Source: an uncultured Methylotenera sp. (GTDB taxonomy: Bacteria; Pseudomonadota; Gammaproteobacteria; Burkholderiales; Methylophilaceae). From it: a stretch of DNA of 64,000 bases. Where the stretch lies: assembly GCF_946479685.1 (NCBI RefSeq), contig NZ_CAMLGS010000010.1:4998-68997 (forward strand), in the 5' to 3' direction. This document shows positions 25,464 through 33,763 of this stretch, in pieces. A program made the translations under genes and the position numbers. Position 1 is the first letter of the stretch; each line of letters opens with the position of its first letter. The notes under the pieces were generated by a model that had not been told where the DNA came from, did no database searches, and worked only from the letters and a program-made list of their open reading frames with translations.

Positions 25464-25925
25464 ATGGTAGGTTACCATTATTACGGCTCAAAGGCGTCTA
25501 GTAAACTAGTGGCGATTCATTCATGTAGTAAGTGTAATAGATGGAAATCGTCACACTGGCCAATCAATAAATCACTGGGAATTTCACATAACGGCAAAAT
25601 AGGATTCGTAGACCCATTTATTGAAAGTAGGCTAAATTACTTTAATGTAGATTTGAAAGGTGAATTGGAATCAATTAATGGACCATCAGAATATTTAATT
25701 GAACTATTGCATTTGAATCGACCCAGTAGAGTTCTTATTAGGCGTAACAGATTACTAAGTTGCAGAGTTCTTGCAATTCTAGATTTTGCAGATTCATCAA
25801 TGTTACAAGCAACACAATTATTAGGAATGGGCTATCCGGCAAATCAAGTAGCAGAAAAACTTAATTTAGCACGTTCCGCTATAAAAGAGATTAGAGAAAT
25901 TTGGAAGCAACTTAATAGCCTATAA
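25464..25925 (+). CDS. HNH-endonuclease-like protein, probably 5'-truncated
   Basis: A 153-residue ORF. The segment VGYHYYGSKASSKLVAIHSCSKCNRWKSSHWP resembles the core of HNH nucleases (histidine, then ...C-x-x-C-N-R-x-K-S), followed by FVDPFIESRLNYF and IELLHLNRPSRVLIRRNR, both typical of the C-terminal side of such proteins. The residues before the histidine are almost absent and a stop (TGA 25437) lies just upstream in frame, so the N-terminal part seems lost. The GGAG before the ATG is too close to serve as a normal ribosome site. The last 40 residues (MLQATQLLGMGYPANQVAEKL) could be a small helical domain. Probably a remnant or a degenerate copy. Confidence 0.45.
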   Translation: MVGYHYYGSKASSKLVAIHSCSKCNRWKSSHWPINKSLGISHNGKIGFVDPFIESRLNYFNVDLKGELESINGPSEYLIELLHLNRPSRVLIRRNRLLSCRVLAILDFADSSMLQATQLLGMGYPANQVAEKLNLARSAIKEIREIWKQLNSL

Positions 25926-26438
25926 TATGTAGATTGATGAATGTAGTAAGAGATTTATGATTAAATAATTATATAATTTTAGTTATAACTTTACATTTTA
26001 TTGAAGTTAATTATTTTACTTTTTGTTTTGATGATTTTAATCAATTGGTTAGTGAAGTTTATAATTTAATAATGATGGTTTTATATAGAGAACCATTTTA
26101 GAGCTTGTCTAGCCTAATGCTTAGCCTAGTCTAAAGCTTGCTAGTTTAGTAATGTAAATAAACCCCAGTAACTTGATGAGTTATTGGGGTTTTTTCTTGT
26201 TTACATATTATTTTTATTGGGCTAGTATAGTCTCAGTTTCCACAATTCTTAAATTTTGGGAATGACAAACCCATTCTTAATCAAGGGTTTGTGTATGAAA
26301 AAAGTCATTACTATTGTGTTTTCATTTGTTTAACTTTGTTAATTTTTACAACGGTTTTATTAATATGTATACGCAACAGGAGATGGCTCTAAGGTAGTTT
26401 TAACTCTATTGCGCATACTGCATTCTGGAAAGGTGCAT
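25926..26438. other. AT-rich gap between accessory island and pilus locus
   Basis: About 510 bp, very AT-rich. It holds a repetitive stretch of short AGCCTA/AGCTTG words (26101-26145), the terminator at 26161, a hairpin ACAAACCC (26265-26272) / GGGTTTGT (26285-26292) and a 12-codon leader-like ORF at 26295 (MKKVITIVFSFV, stop) that looks like the start of a lost secreted protein. The promoter of the pilus genes should lie in the right part, but I could not define it. Confidence 0.5.
26161..26196 (+). terminator. Intrinsic terminator
   Basis: Stem AACCCCAGTAACT (26161-26173) / AGTTATTGGGGTT (26179-26191) with a TGATG loop and a following T run. It is 240 bp after the HNH-like ORF, with no gene between, so it may end that transcript or a small RNA from about 26050-26196. 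Confidence 0.8.
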
Positions 26439-26939
26439 ATGAAAAAGATATTAATAGCGTTAACTTCTACCTCGTTAATTTTCGCTGCAAAGCCTGCGCT
26501 CTCCGCTAGTGTGAGCGGCAATTTTAATGTTACCGTCACCTTGACCTCTGTGTGCACTATGGGCGTTATCGGTGACCTAGCCTTCGGTACCTACACCGCA
26601 TTTCAATCTGGCGTACAAACCGCTACTCCTACTACAGCAACATTGACCTGCACGCGTGGCTTAACTGGTGTAACAGCCAACTTTGATACTGCTGCGCCAG
26701 GCTCTACTGCTGCAGGTGCCGCGACTAATGCGGTAGGCGCGGGGATTATTTCTGGGCTGCAGTACGACATTACCGCTACCCCGGGCTCAATCTCGCCTGG
26801 TACTGCGGCTACTGCATCCAGTAGCGGTACGGCAGACTCTCGCCCGTATTCCATTACGGGTAGTATGCCAGCCAGCCAAGCCGGGGTAACGTCTTCCGGA
26901 ACGCAAACACAGGTTAGAACCTTAACCGTCAACTACTAG
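26439..26939 (+). CDS. Spore coat U domain pilin (Csu major subunit type)
   Basis: About 166 residues with a signal peptide (MKKILIALTSTSLIFAAKPALSA). The mature protein is a spore coat U/SCPU domain: GNFNVTVTLTSVCTMGVIGDLAFGTYTAF at the start and QVRTLTVNY at the C-terminus, which are the donor-strand and last-strand signatures of archaic chaperone-usher subunits. The ATG at 26439 follows GGAAAGGTG; the longer TTG frame (26409) is not needed. First gene of the Csu-type pilus operon and probably the main shaft subunit. Confidence 0.88.
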   Translation: MKKILIALTSTSLIFAAKPALSASVSGNFNVTVTLTSVCTMGVIGDLAFGTYTAFQSGVQTATPTTATLTCTRGLTGVTANFDTAAPGSTAAGAATNAVGAGIISGLQYDITATPGSISPGTAATASSSGTADSRPYSITGSMPASQAGVTSSGTQTQVRTLTVNY

Positions 26940-26957
26940 GGCTTGCAGGCAAGGCGC

Positions 26958-27404
26958 ATGCTTTCCGCTCGCTGTATGTTGAGTAGTCCGGTAATGATGC
27001 TAGCGTTATTTGCTGCGTTTGGCACATGGCCGACTTTGGCCGATGCCGCACAAGCTAGCCGAGGATTTAATGTGACCGTTAACTTGCAGGCAAGTGCTGA
27101 TACGCCCTTGGTCGCGAGCCAGCCCAACTCGGCTTTTTGCCAGACTAGCAGCGGTCCGGGAGCATTGAACGTAACCTATACCGTGGTGTGCGCAACTGGG
27201 GCAGTGGTGGATATAGAATCAGGACGCTCGGCGCAGTCATTCAGTCCTACACATGGCGGTGCTTATCGCTATGTGCTTCAAGCAAACCGCGGCAGCAATC
27301 AATTAGGTCCGATGAGTAGCCATGCTGGTACAGGTACTGCTACTAGTTGGCGACTTATTAACTTAACCGACCGAGATTATCTGGAGATTCTTATCAACTG
27401 GTAA
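26958..27404 (+). CDS. Second Csu-type pilus subunit
   Basis: About 148 residues. The leader (MLSARCMLSSPVMMLALFAAFGTWPTLADA) is followed by ASRGFNVTVNLQ, which repeats the subunit pattern of the preceding pilin, and the C-terminal DYLEILINW matches a final beta strand. It has a CQT...CATG cysteine pair that could form the usual subunit disulfide. It lies 18 bp after the first subunit. I chose ATG 26958 (AAGG upstream) over the TTG at 26943. Minor or adapter pilin is the likely role. Confidence 0.7.
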   Translation: MLSARCMLSSPVMMLALFAAFGTWPTLADAAQASRGFNVTVNLQASADTPLVASQPNSAFCQTSSGPGALNVTYTVVCATGAVVDIESGRSAQSFSPTHGGAYRYVLQANRGSNQLGPMSSHAGTGTATSWRLINLTDRDYLEILINW

Positions 27405-27434
27405 TCCATTATTCACTGATCGAGGGAAACAATA

Positions 27435-28235
27435 ATGAAAATCTCCTCTACAGAAGTTATAGAGCCTGTTAAAAGGCATGCTCTAAACAGGATTATTCTA
27501 AAAAGGTTTATTTTAGCCGCCGCTGTATTCGGTTTGTTTGCCGCTGGCCCACAAGTGTATGCTGGGGTGTTTTCCGTCACGCCGGTACGCATTTACATGG
27601 AACCTAAAGATCGTGCCGTTGCCGTGACCATTACCAATGATGGCGACGAACCGCTAGTGATGCAGGCTGACCTGTACACATGGAAGCAAAAGCCGAACGG
27701 CGAAGACGAGCTGACCTTAACAGAAGATATGTTTCTATCGCCACCTATCATTAAGTTGGCTCCAAACTCCCGTCAAGTTGTCCGTTTAGCTAGGCTTACT
27801 CCAGTTAAATCGGGTGAGCAATTGACTTATCGCATGATTGTGCGGGAGATTCCTGAGGCTAAATCTGCCAAGCAAGACCTGCAACTGCAAATCGCTTTAG
27901 CTTTTTCTATGCCGGTGTTTATCACGCCGCCAAATGTAAAGTCGCAATTGGCTTGCCAGTTGGACAACAGCAACAGTCTAGTGGTGGTGTGTGAAAATAC
28001 CGGCAAAGCCCATGTGCATCCTACGCAAATCAACTTAGAGGCAAAAGATGGTAGCTTGCTGGCAATAGAGGATTCTGGCGCATATTTGCTGCCTGGCAGC
28101 AAACGTAGCTTTCAATTGAAACCTTCCGAAAAAACCAAGGCCAGCGCTGGCCAGTTACCTACTGGTAAGGCCAGAATCGCGGTGGTATTAGATGATGCCA
28201 GCAAGCATGAGTATGACGTAAGCATCGCCAACTAA
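27435..28235 (+). CDS. Periplasmic pilus chaperone (PapD/CsuC type)
   Basis: A 266-residue protein with an atypically long cytoplasmic N-terminus before the signal helix (ILAAAVFGLFAAGPQVYAG). The PapD-like N-terminal domain starts VFSVTPVRIYMEPKDRAVAVTITNDGDEPLVMQADLYTW, with conserved PPIIKLAPNSRQVVRL and TYRMIVREIP. It should fold pilus subunits by donor-strand complementation and hand them to the usher. Good ribosome site GAGGGAAAC. Confidence 0.9.
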   Translation: MKISSTEVIEPVKRHALNRIILKRFILAAAVFGLFAAGPQVYAGVFSVTPVRIYMEPKDRAVAVTITNDGDEPLVMQADLYTWKQKPNGEDELTLTEDMFLSPPIIKLAPNSRQVVRLARLTPVKSGEQLTYRMIVREIPEAKSAKQDLQLQIALAFSMPVFITPPNVKSQLACQLDNSNSLVVVCENTGKAHVHPTQINLEAKDGSLLAIEDSGAYLLPGSKRSFQLKPSEKTKASAGQLPTGKARIAVVLDDASKHEYDVSIAN

Positions 28236-28248
28236 ATCAGACCACGGT

Positions 28249-30651
28249 TTGAGCTATCCTGCACATAGCTTTATCTATTTCTTTGCATTGCTAATGGGTG
28301 CAACCACACTAAGTTGTGTCGCCACCCTTAGCAGGGCCGCTGATGGCTCGCAATATCCGTCACTGATGTTTGCCAAAGCACTTAGCCAAAACTTACTGTC
28401 CATGGAGGTAACGGTCAATGGCAGTGAAGCCGGCACCTGGCTATTTGTAGAGCAAGCCGGTGTTTTATATGTGCAGCGTGAAGCGCTGGAGGACTGGCGG
28501 GTCATTATTAACAAAAGCGCACGCCCTATCGAATTTAAAGGGCAGTCATTTTGGCCTTTGGATGCAGTGCCTGGATATAAAGCTAAAGTCGACTTTGCCA
28601 ACCAATCTGTAGCGCTGTTGTTTGCGCCACAGTCTTTTGCTACTACCCGTTTAGATAATGGCGTACCTAAACGTCCGGTGGTTAGCCCGGTGCTGCCTAG
28701 CGCATTTCTAAATTACGATATAAGTTATAACCGCCTTGATTTACGCGCAGCGCCTAACACTGAAAACCTGAGTGCACTTGCAGAAATAGGTCTTTCCAAT
28801 GACTGGGGCATATTGACTAATAGCTTAAGCGGCCGCAACCTGACCCGTGACGATGCGCAGGGGCAGAAAAGTCAATTAATCCGGCTGGAAACAACCTTTA
28901 CCAAAGACTTTCCTGACCGTAACCAGACTCTGCAGCTAGGCGATACTAGTACCCGTATGGGCTTGTTGGGGCGCAACGTCTATTTCGGTGGTATTAAATA
29001 CGGTACCAATTTTAGCCTCACGCCGGGCTATGTGAGCCAGCCCCTGCCGGCTCTTTCAGGCTTATCTGCAGCACCTTCTACCGTAGAGTTGTATGTGAAC
29101 GACGTATTGCGACAGGTTTCCAATGTGCCTACTGGGCCATTCAGTATCAATAATTTTCCCATATTGACCGGTAGTGGCGACGCGCGTGTGGTGGTGCGGG
29201 ACTTGTTGGGACGTGAAACCGTGATTCAGCAATCATTCTTCACCGATAGTCAGTTATTAGCTCCAGGTCTGGATGACTGGAGTGTCGCATTAGGCAGTGT
29301 ACGGCGTGAACTTGGCACCGAAAATGCCAATTATGGGCCTGGTTTTGTCAGTGGGTTATTGCGCCGTGGCATAAGCGAGAAATTGACCTTGGAGGCCAGG
29401 TCTGCGCTGACTAAGGATGCTGGATTGTTGCAACTAGGTGCCGTAAAAGCCTTGCCGCTGCAACTACTAGGTAAGACTGCGCTCACTACCAGCCATGATA
29501 AATCTCATGGCACTGGTACCCAATGGTTGCTGGGCATGCAACGCCAAACGTTGCGCTTCAGCGCATCTTTTGAAGCCCAAGGTGCGACAGCTGACTTTCG
29601 AGAGTTAGGCCAGAACGAGAGTTTTAAGCCGACCAAGTTGCAACTGGCTGGCAATGTCAGCTACTCCACCAATCATTTAGGGAGCTTTGGTTTCGGTTAT
29701 GCCAGGATAGTGCAGTATGACCGCCCAAGCGTGACGACGCTATCCGGTAACTATTCTATACGTGTGGGTAAAGCCAGTACCCTGGTGTTGAACGCCAGCG
29801 AAGCACGTACCTCCAGTCACAATAGCTATTCGATTGGTGCAACTTTTATTATGCCATTGGATAACAATCGCCTAGCCAGCATGTACGCCAATACGCATAA
29901 CTCACAAGCCGATTTGTACGCGACTTACTCGCAAAACCCAAGTGCTGGCAACAATCTTGGTTGGCGTGTATTGGCTGGGCAGCAGCAGAATCATGCGCGT
30001 GATGAAGTTGGTGCTTATTACTATGGGCAACATGGCGTGTTAACTGCAGACTTTAGCGCTAGACCAGACCAGCATGCGGTACGTTTGGGTGCTAATGGCG
30101 CACTGCTTGTTACCGATGGTCACGTTTTTGCTTCACAGCGCTTAACAGATAGCTTTGCGCTGGTTGAGGTGAAGGATTATGCCGATGTGAATGTAGGCTT
30201 GGGCAATACCCCGCAAAGTAAGACTGATAAAAGAGGCGTGGCGTTGTTGCCGCACCTCGCCGCTTACCAAAATAACTATATACGGGTGAATCCACAGAAC
30301 CTGCCCATCAGTGCCGAAATCGATAATCTGGAAAAAGAGGTAGTGCCAGCATGGCGTAGTGGCGTGAAAGCTAATTTTCCGGTACGTAGCGGTCGCGGTG
30401 CTTTGTTGAGAGTGGTGCTGGATGATAAAGAAGTGGCGCCCTCAGGCGCTATCGTCAAGATTGAGGGTGACCCGCAAGAGTTCTTTGTTGCGCGCCGCGG
30501 TGAAGCATATGTAACCGGTTTGCAAAGCATTAATGTCGTCGTTTTGCACTGGAATGAGCAGCAGTGCAAATTTGCCGTGAACCTGCCACCTGAAAATCCT
30601 GACGAAATCCCGCGTTTAGGTCCGTTAACGTGTAATGGAGTTGCCAGATGA
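28249..30651 (+). CDS. Outer-membrane usher (CsuD type)
   Basis: An 800-residue fimbrial usher. Typical segments are LGDTSTRMGLLGRNVYFGGIKYGTNF, PSTVELYVNDVLRQVSNVPTGPFSINNFPILTGSGDARVVVRD and QQSFFTDSQLLAPGLDDWS, then a 24-strand beta-barrel and C-terminal plug-like domains. The best start is a TTG (28249), 13 bp after the chaperone stop; it gives a signal peptide (FIYFFALLMGATTLSCVATLSRAA). No in-frame ATG precedes it. The end overlaps the adhesin gene start (ATGA). Confidence 0.92.
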   Translation: MSYPAHSFIYFFALLMGATTLSCVATLSRAADGSQYPSLMFAKALSQNLLSMEVTVNGSEAGTWLFVEQAGVLYVQREALEDWRVIINKSARPIEFKGQSFWPLDAVPGYKAKVDFANQSVALLFAPQSFATTRLDNGVPKRPVVSPVLPSAFLNYDISYNRLDLRAAPNTENLSALAEIGLSNDWGILTNSLSGRNLTRDDAQGQKSQLIRLETTFTKDFPDRNQTLQLGDTSTRMGLLGRNVYFGGIKYGTNFSLTPGYVSQPLPALSGLSAAPSTVELYVNDVLRQVSNVPTGPFSINNFPILTGSGDARVVVRDLLGRETVIQQSFFTDSQLLAPGLDDWSVALGSVRRELGTENANYGPGFVSGLLRRGISEKLTLEARSALTKDAGLLQLGAVKALPLQLLGKTALTTSHDKSHGTGTQWLLGMQRQTLRFSASFEAQGATADFRELGQNESFKPTKLQLAGNVSYSTNHLGSFGFGYARIVQYDRPSVTTLSGNYSIRVGKASTLVLNASEARTSSHNSYSIGATFIMPLDNNRLASMYANTHNSQADLYATYSQNPSAGNNLGWRVLAGQQQNHARDEVGAYYYGQHGVLTADFSARPDQHAVRLGANGALLVTDGHVFASQRLTDSFALVEVKDYADVNVGLGNTPQSKTDKRGVALLPHLAAYQNNYIRVNPQNLPISAEIDNLEKEVVPAWRSGVKANFPVRSGRGALLRVVLDDKEVAPSGAIVKIEGDPQEFFVARRGEAYVTGLQSINVVVLHWNEQQCKFAVNLPPENPDEIPRLGPLTCNGVAR

Positions 30652-31526
30652 TAACATCACCGATCAAGCAGCATTGGCTAGGTTTATTACTGTTATGTGC
30701 ACTCTGCCTGTACGCACCCTCCGCATCCGCAGTGGTTTGCAGCATCACTTCAACGGGGCTTTCTACTACGCATACGCCAAACGCGGCCACTGCCAATGTT
30801 ACACAGTCCAGCCTCACGCTGACTTGTAGCCGTGGTACGCTGGAGATCGTTAACTATACAGACTACTCGATAGCTGCTGACGATGGCATACATGCATCCG
30901 GGGCGCAGAACCGGGCACAGGCTGGCGCCAATGTCATTCAGTATGAAACCTATCAGGGCAGTGCCTGCCCGAGTACGGCGTGGTCATCATCCAGCCCTAT
31001 CACCGGCCGACTAGTTATGACCAATACCAACACTAACTACTCAGTCACCATCAATTATTGGGCGTGTATTCCTATCAATCAGCATGTGCCGGTTGGCACT
31101 TATAGCGACACCGTGACCATGACGGTGACCTATACCGACCCCATTGTGGTGCTGACCACCACCAAAACCATCAGCAACACTTTTCCCGTTACTGTGACCA
31201 ATCAGGCGGTGTGTTTGGTCACTAGCATCAGCAATGTTGCTTTTGGAACTTATGTCGCGTTTAGGAATACGGCATTGACAGCAACTCCAGCGAATGTGGT
31301 GCTGAATTGTACGCCGCAATTAAATTACACCTTGTCACTAGATGCGAATACAGGGGTGGTGGCGGGTTTGAATTATTCGTTGTCGCTGAGTGCTAGCAGT
31401 AGCTCCGGAACCGGCCCCGGCCAGACCCAGACCATTTCTGGCAATATGCCAGCCAATCAAGCCGGGACTTGTGGTCTTGCCAGTTGCACCGCCTCGGACC
31501 CTAGGGTGTTGACCATTACTTATTAG
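30648..31526 (+). CDS. Two-domain spore coat U tip adhesin (CsuE type)
   Basis: A 292-residue protein with a signal peptide (LGLLLLCALCLYAPSASA) and two SCPU-like domains: the first about residues 28-160 with several cysteines, the second about 180-292 (VCLVTSISNVAFGTYVAFRNTALTATPANVVLNCT ... DPRVLTITY). The two-domain layout and its last position in the operon fit CsuE, the tip adhesin. Its ATG overlaps the usher TGA by 4 bp. It is followed by the convergent mod operon with no clear terminator in the 54-bp gap. Confidence 0.85.
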   Translation: MITSPIKQHWLGLLLLCALCLYAPSASAVVCSITSTGLSTTHTPNAATANVTQSSLTLTCSRGTLEIVNYTDYSIAADDGIHASGAQNRAQAGANVIQYETYQGSACPSTAWSSSSPITGRLVMTNTNTNYSVTINYWACIPINQHVPVGTYSDTVTMTVTYTDPIVVLTTTKTISNTFPVTVTNQAVCLVTSISNVAFGTYVAFRNTALTATPANVVLNCTPQLNYTLSLDANTGVVAGLNYSLSLSASSSSGTGPGQTQTISGNMPANQAGTCGLASCTASDPRVLTITY

Positions 31527-31580
31527 TGAAAAGTCTTACTAAGTGCCATAAAGTCGCTGCTTTAATTGGCGCAACTCGCG

Positions 31581-32219
31581 TTAGGTGACGATTTTCCCGG
31601 CATTGATGTAAACCACGTTGTTGGTGATTTGCATAATTTCGTCTTTAGAGTGGCTGATATAAATCATCGGTATCTTGATTTCATCGGCCACTTTCTTTAA
31701 AAACGGCAGAATCTGGCTTTTTAGCGACTCATCCAATGAGGCCATAGGCTCATCCAGCATCAGCAGTCTGGGCGAGCTGAGCAGGGCGCGGCCAAGGGCA
31801 ACGCGTTGCTTCTCGCCGCCAGATAGCTGGTGTGTAGTGCGTTTCAGCAGCGGTCCGATTTCTAATAAATCGGCGATATCGTTTAAATGAAACTGCTGCT
31901 CGTGCGTAGGGGTGTACTTCAGCGGATAGCGTAAATTATGCTCTACGTTTAAATGCGGAAATAAGCGTGCATCCTGAAACACTAGGCCGATTCTGCGTTG
32001 GTGTATCGGCTTGTTAATCTTTTTTTCATGATCAAACACGGTTTCTCCGTTAATCATCACTCGGCCTTGGTCTGGCTTGCTAATGCCGGCAATAATGCTG
32101 AGCAAGGTGCTTTTGCCTGAGCCAGACGGGCCAAAAATCGCTGTGACACGTTGATCTAGCTGCAACGCTACATCTAGTACAAAATCCTGGCGTTTCAATG
32201 TTGCGCTAACTTCAATCAT
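31581..32219 (-). CDS. modC: Molybdate ABC transporter ATPase (short, no Mop domain)
   Basis: About 212 residues. Walker A is GPSGSGKST, the signature is LSGGEKQRVALGRAL, and Walker B is LLMLDEP. The order modA-modB-modC and the sequence identify the ATPase of molybdate uptake. Ordinary ModC has about 350 residues because of a C-terminal molybdate-binding Mop/TOBE domain, which is absent here. The ATG at 32219 lies inside the modB end; an in-frame TTG at 32231 is the alternative. Confidence 0.88.
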   Translation of the reverse strand: MIEVSATLKRQDFVLDVALQLDQRVTAIFGPSGSGKSTLLSIIAGISKPDQGRVMINGETVFDHEKKINKPIHQRRIGLVFQDARLFPHLNVEHNLRYPLKYTPTHEQQFHLNDIADLLEIGPLLKRTTHQLSGGEKQRVALGRALLSSPRLLMLDEPMASLDESLKSQILPFLKKVADEIKIPMIYISHSKDEIMQITNNVVYINAGKIVT

Positions 32220-32922
32220 GGCTATGTCCAATCTGCTGACTCGCCTTACGCTCCAGCCTGTCGCTAATCATCAGGGCGCCCAGTGCCAGTACCATGCTGA
32301 TAATCACTAAACGCAGCGCGGCTAGATCGCCATCTGGCGTTTGCGTGAGAGAGTAAATCGCAAGCGGCAAGGTGCGGGTTTCATTTTCGATGTTGCCCAC
32401 AAACGTAATCGTAGCGCCAAACTCGCCCATGCTGCGGCTAAACCCCAGAATTAGGCCAGTAATGATGCCGGGCATGGAGAGCGGTAATATTACGGTAAAA
32501 AACACACTGAGCGGGCGTGCGCCCAGTGATTGTGCGGCTAGCTCCAGCTTGCGGTCCACATGGGAAATGGCGAGGCGGATAGAGCGCACCATCAGCGGAA
32601 AAGCCATCACGGCCGATGCTACGACCGCGCCCATCCAGGTGAAGGCGATGCTAAACCCAAAATGTTGGTTGAGAAATTTGCCTATCAAGCCACTGTTGCC
32701 GAATAGCAGTAGCAGCAGGTAGCCTGGTACCACTGGCGGTAGTACCAGCGGTAGGTGTATCAGGCTATCCAATAATGATTTGCCGATGAAGGATTTTCTG
32801 GCAAGCAGCCAAGCCACTGCAATTGCTGGTGCAATCGTGAGTATCACGCAACATACTGCTACCTTTAAAGATAGCAGTAGTATGGTAATTTCTGCAGGCG
32901 TAAAACTAAAAAGCTCCAGCAT
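32212..32922 (-). CDS. modB: Molybdate ABC transporter permease
   Basis: A 236-residue inner-membrane permease with about five helices and the cytoplasmic EAA loop (AAQSLGARPLSVFFTVILPLSMPGIITGLILGFSRSMGEFGATI). The last portion, GEFGATITFVGN, is a strong ModB/CysTW-type signature. It lies 12 bp after modA and overlaps modC by 8 bp. Confidence 0.93.
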   Translation of the reverse strand: MLELFSFTPAEITILLLSLKVAVCCVILTIAPAIAVAWLLARKSFIGKSLLDSLIHLPLVLPPVVPGYLLLLLFGNSGLIGKFLNQHFGFSIAFTWMGAVVASAVMAFPLMVRSIRLAISHVDRKLELAAQSLGARPLSVFFTVILPLSMPGIITGLILGFSRSMGEFGATITFVGNIENETRTLPLAIYSLTQTPDGDLAALRLVIISMVLALGALMISDRLERKASQQIGHSHD

Positions 32923-32934
32923 TTGATTTGTTTG

Positions 32935-33735
32935 TTATTTCTTTGCTAAGTTTTTTTCTATGAAGCTAAAACCGTACTTAGTGAAAATAACTTTTGCCTT
33001 CTCTGATTTTAAATAGTCATAAAAGTCTGCAGATTTTGCGCTGGCACTTTTAGTAAGCGCCAATGGGTACAAAATTGGCTCATGCGTATTATCTGGAAAG
33101 GTAGCGATAACATCAACCTTGTTAGATATTTTTGCATCGGTTTCGTACACAATGCCGGTTGCGCACTCTGCTCTTTCCACCAAGGTTAGAGCGGCGCGCA
33201 CATCTTGCGTGCCTACTATTCTAGATTGGCCTGCATCAAGCCATGCAAGAGAAGTTAGTGCTTGCTTCGCATAGATGCCCACCGGTACTGATGCCATTTC
33301 ACCCGTACAAAGTTTGCCATTAAAAGCGCCAAAAAAGTCGAAAGATTTATTCATGGTTACATCAAAGCGCTTGCCCGCAGGTGCAATCAGCACTAGATGG
33401 TTGGTCAGCAAGTTGGCTACGGTGCTGTCTTTGAGTGCCTGTTTATCTTTTAAATAATTCATCCATTTGGTGTCTGCAGAGATAAAAATATCTGCGGGTG
33501 CGCCGTTCTCGATTTGCTTGGCAAGTGCAGACGAGGCCGCAAATGATGATTTAATCTGCGCGCCTTTCTCTTGCTCATAGTTTGCCGATATTTCATTGAT
33601 GGCATTAGTTAAGCTAGCTGCTGCGAACACGACAATGGTGTCTTTGGCGGCATCTTTCTCGGCAGCCTGTGAGTTAGGCGCAAGCGCCAAGCAAATGCTG
33701 ACGAGCGCGACTTTTAAGTATTGACTGAATTGCAT
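32935..33735 (-). CDS. modA: Molybdate-binding periplasmic protein
   Basis: About 266 residues with a signal peptide (VALVSICLALAPNSQAAE). The ModA pattern is clear: VFAAASLTNAINEISANYEQ, SFAASSALAKQIENGAPADIFISAD, and GIVYETDAKIS. It binds molybdate (or tungstate) and delivers it to ModBC. ATG 33735 has GGAG 7 nt upstream; the TTG at 33747 is not needed. It starts 28 bp after the porin stop, so both are on one transcript. Confidence 0.93.
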   Translation of the reverse strand: MQFSQYLKVALVSICLALAPNSQAAEKDAAKDTIVVFAAASLTNAINEISANYEQEKGAQIKSSFAASSALAKQIENGAPADIFISADTKWMNYLKDKQALKDSTVANLLTNHLVLIAPAGKRFDVTMNKSFDFFGAFNGKLCTGEMASVPVGIYAKQALTSLAWLDAGQSRIVGTQDVRAALTLVERAECATGIVYETDAKISNKVDVIATFPDNTHEPILYPLALTKSASAKSADFYDYLKSEKAKVIFTKYGFSFIEKNLAKK

Positions 33736-33763
33736 AATAAGCTCCAAATCTTACTAAATATTG

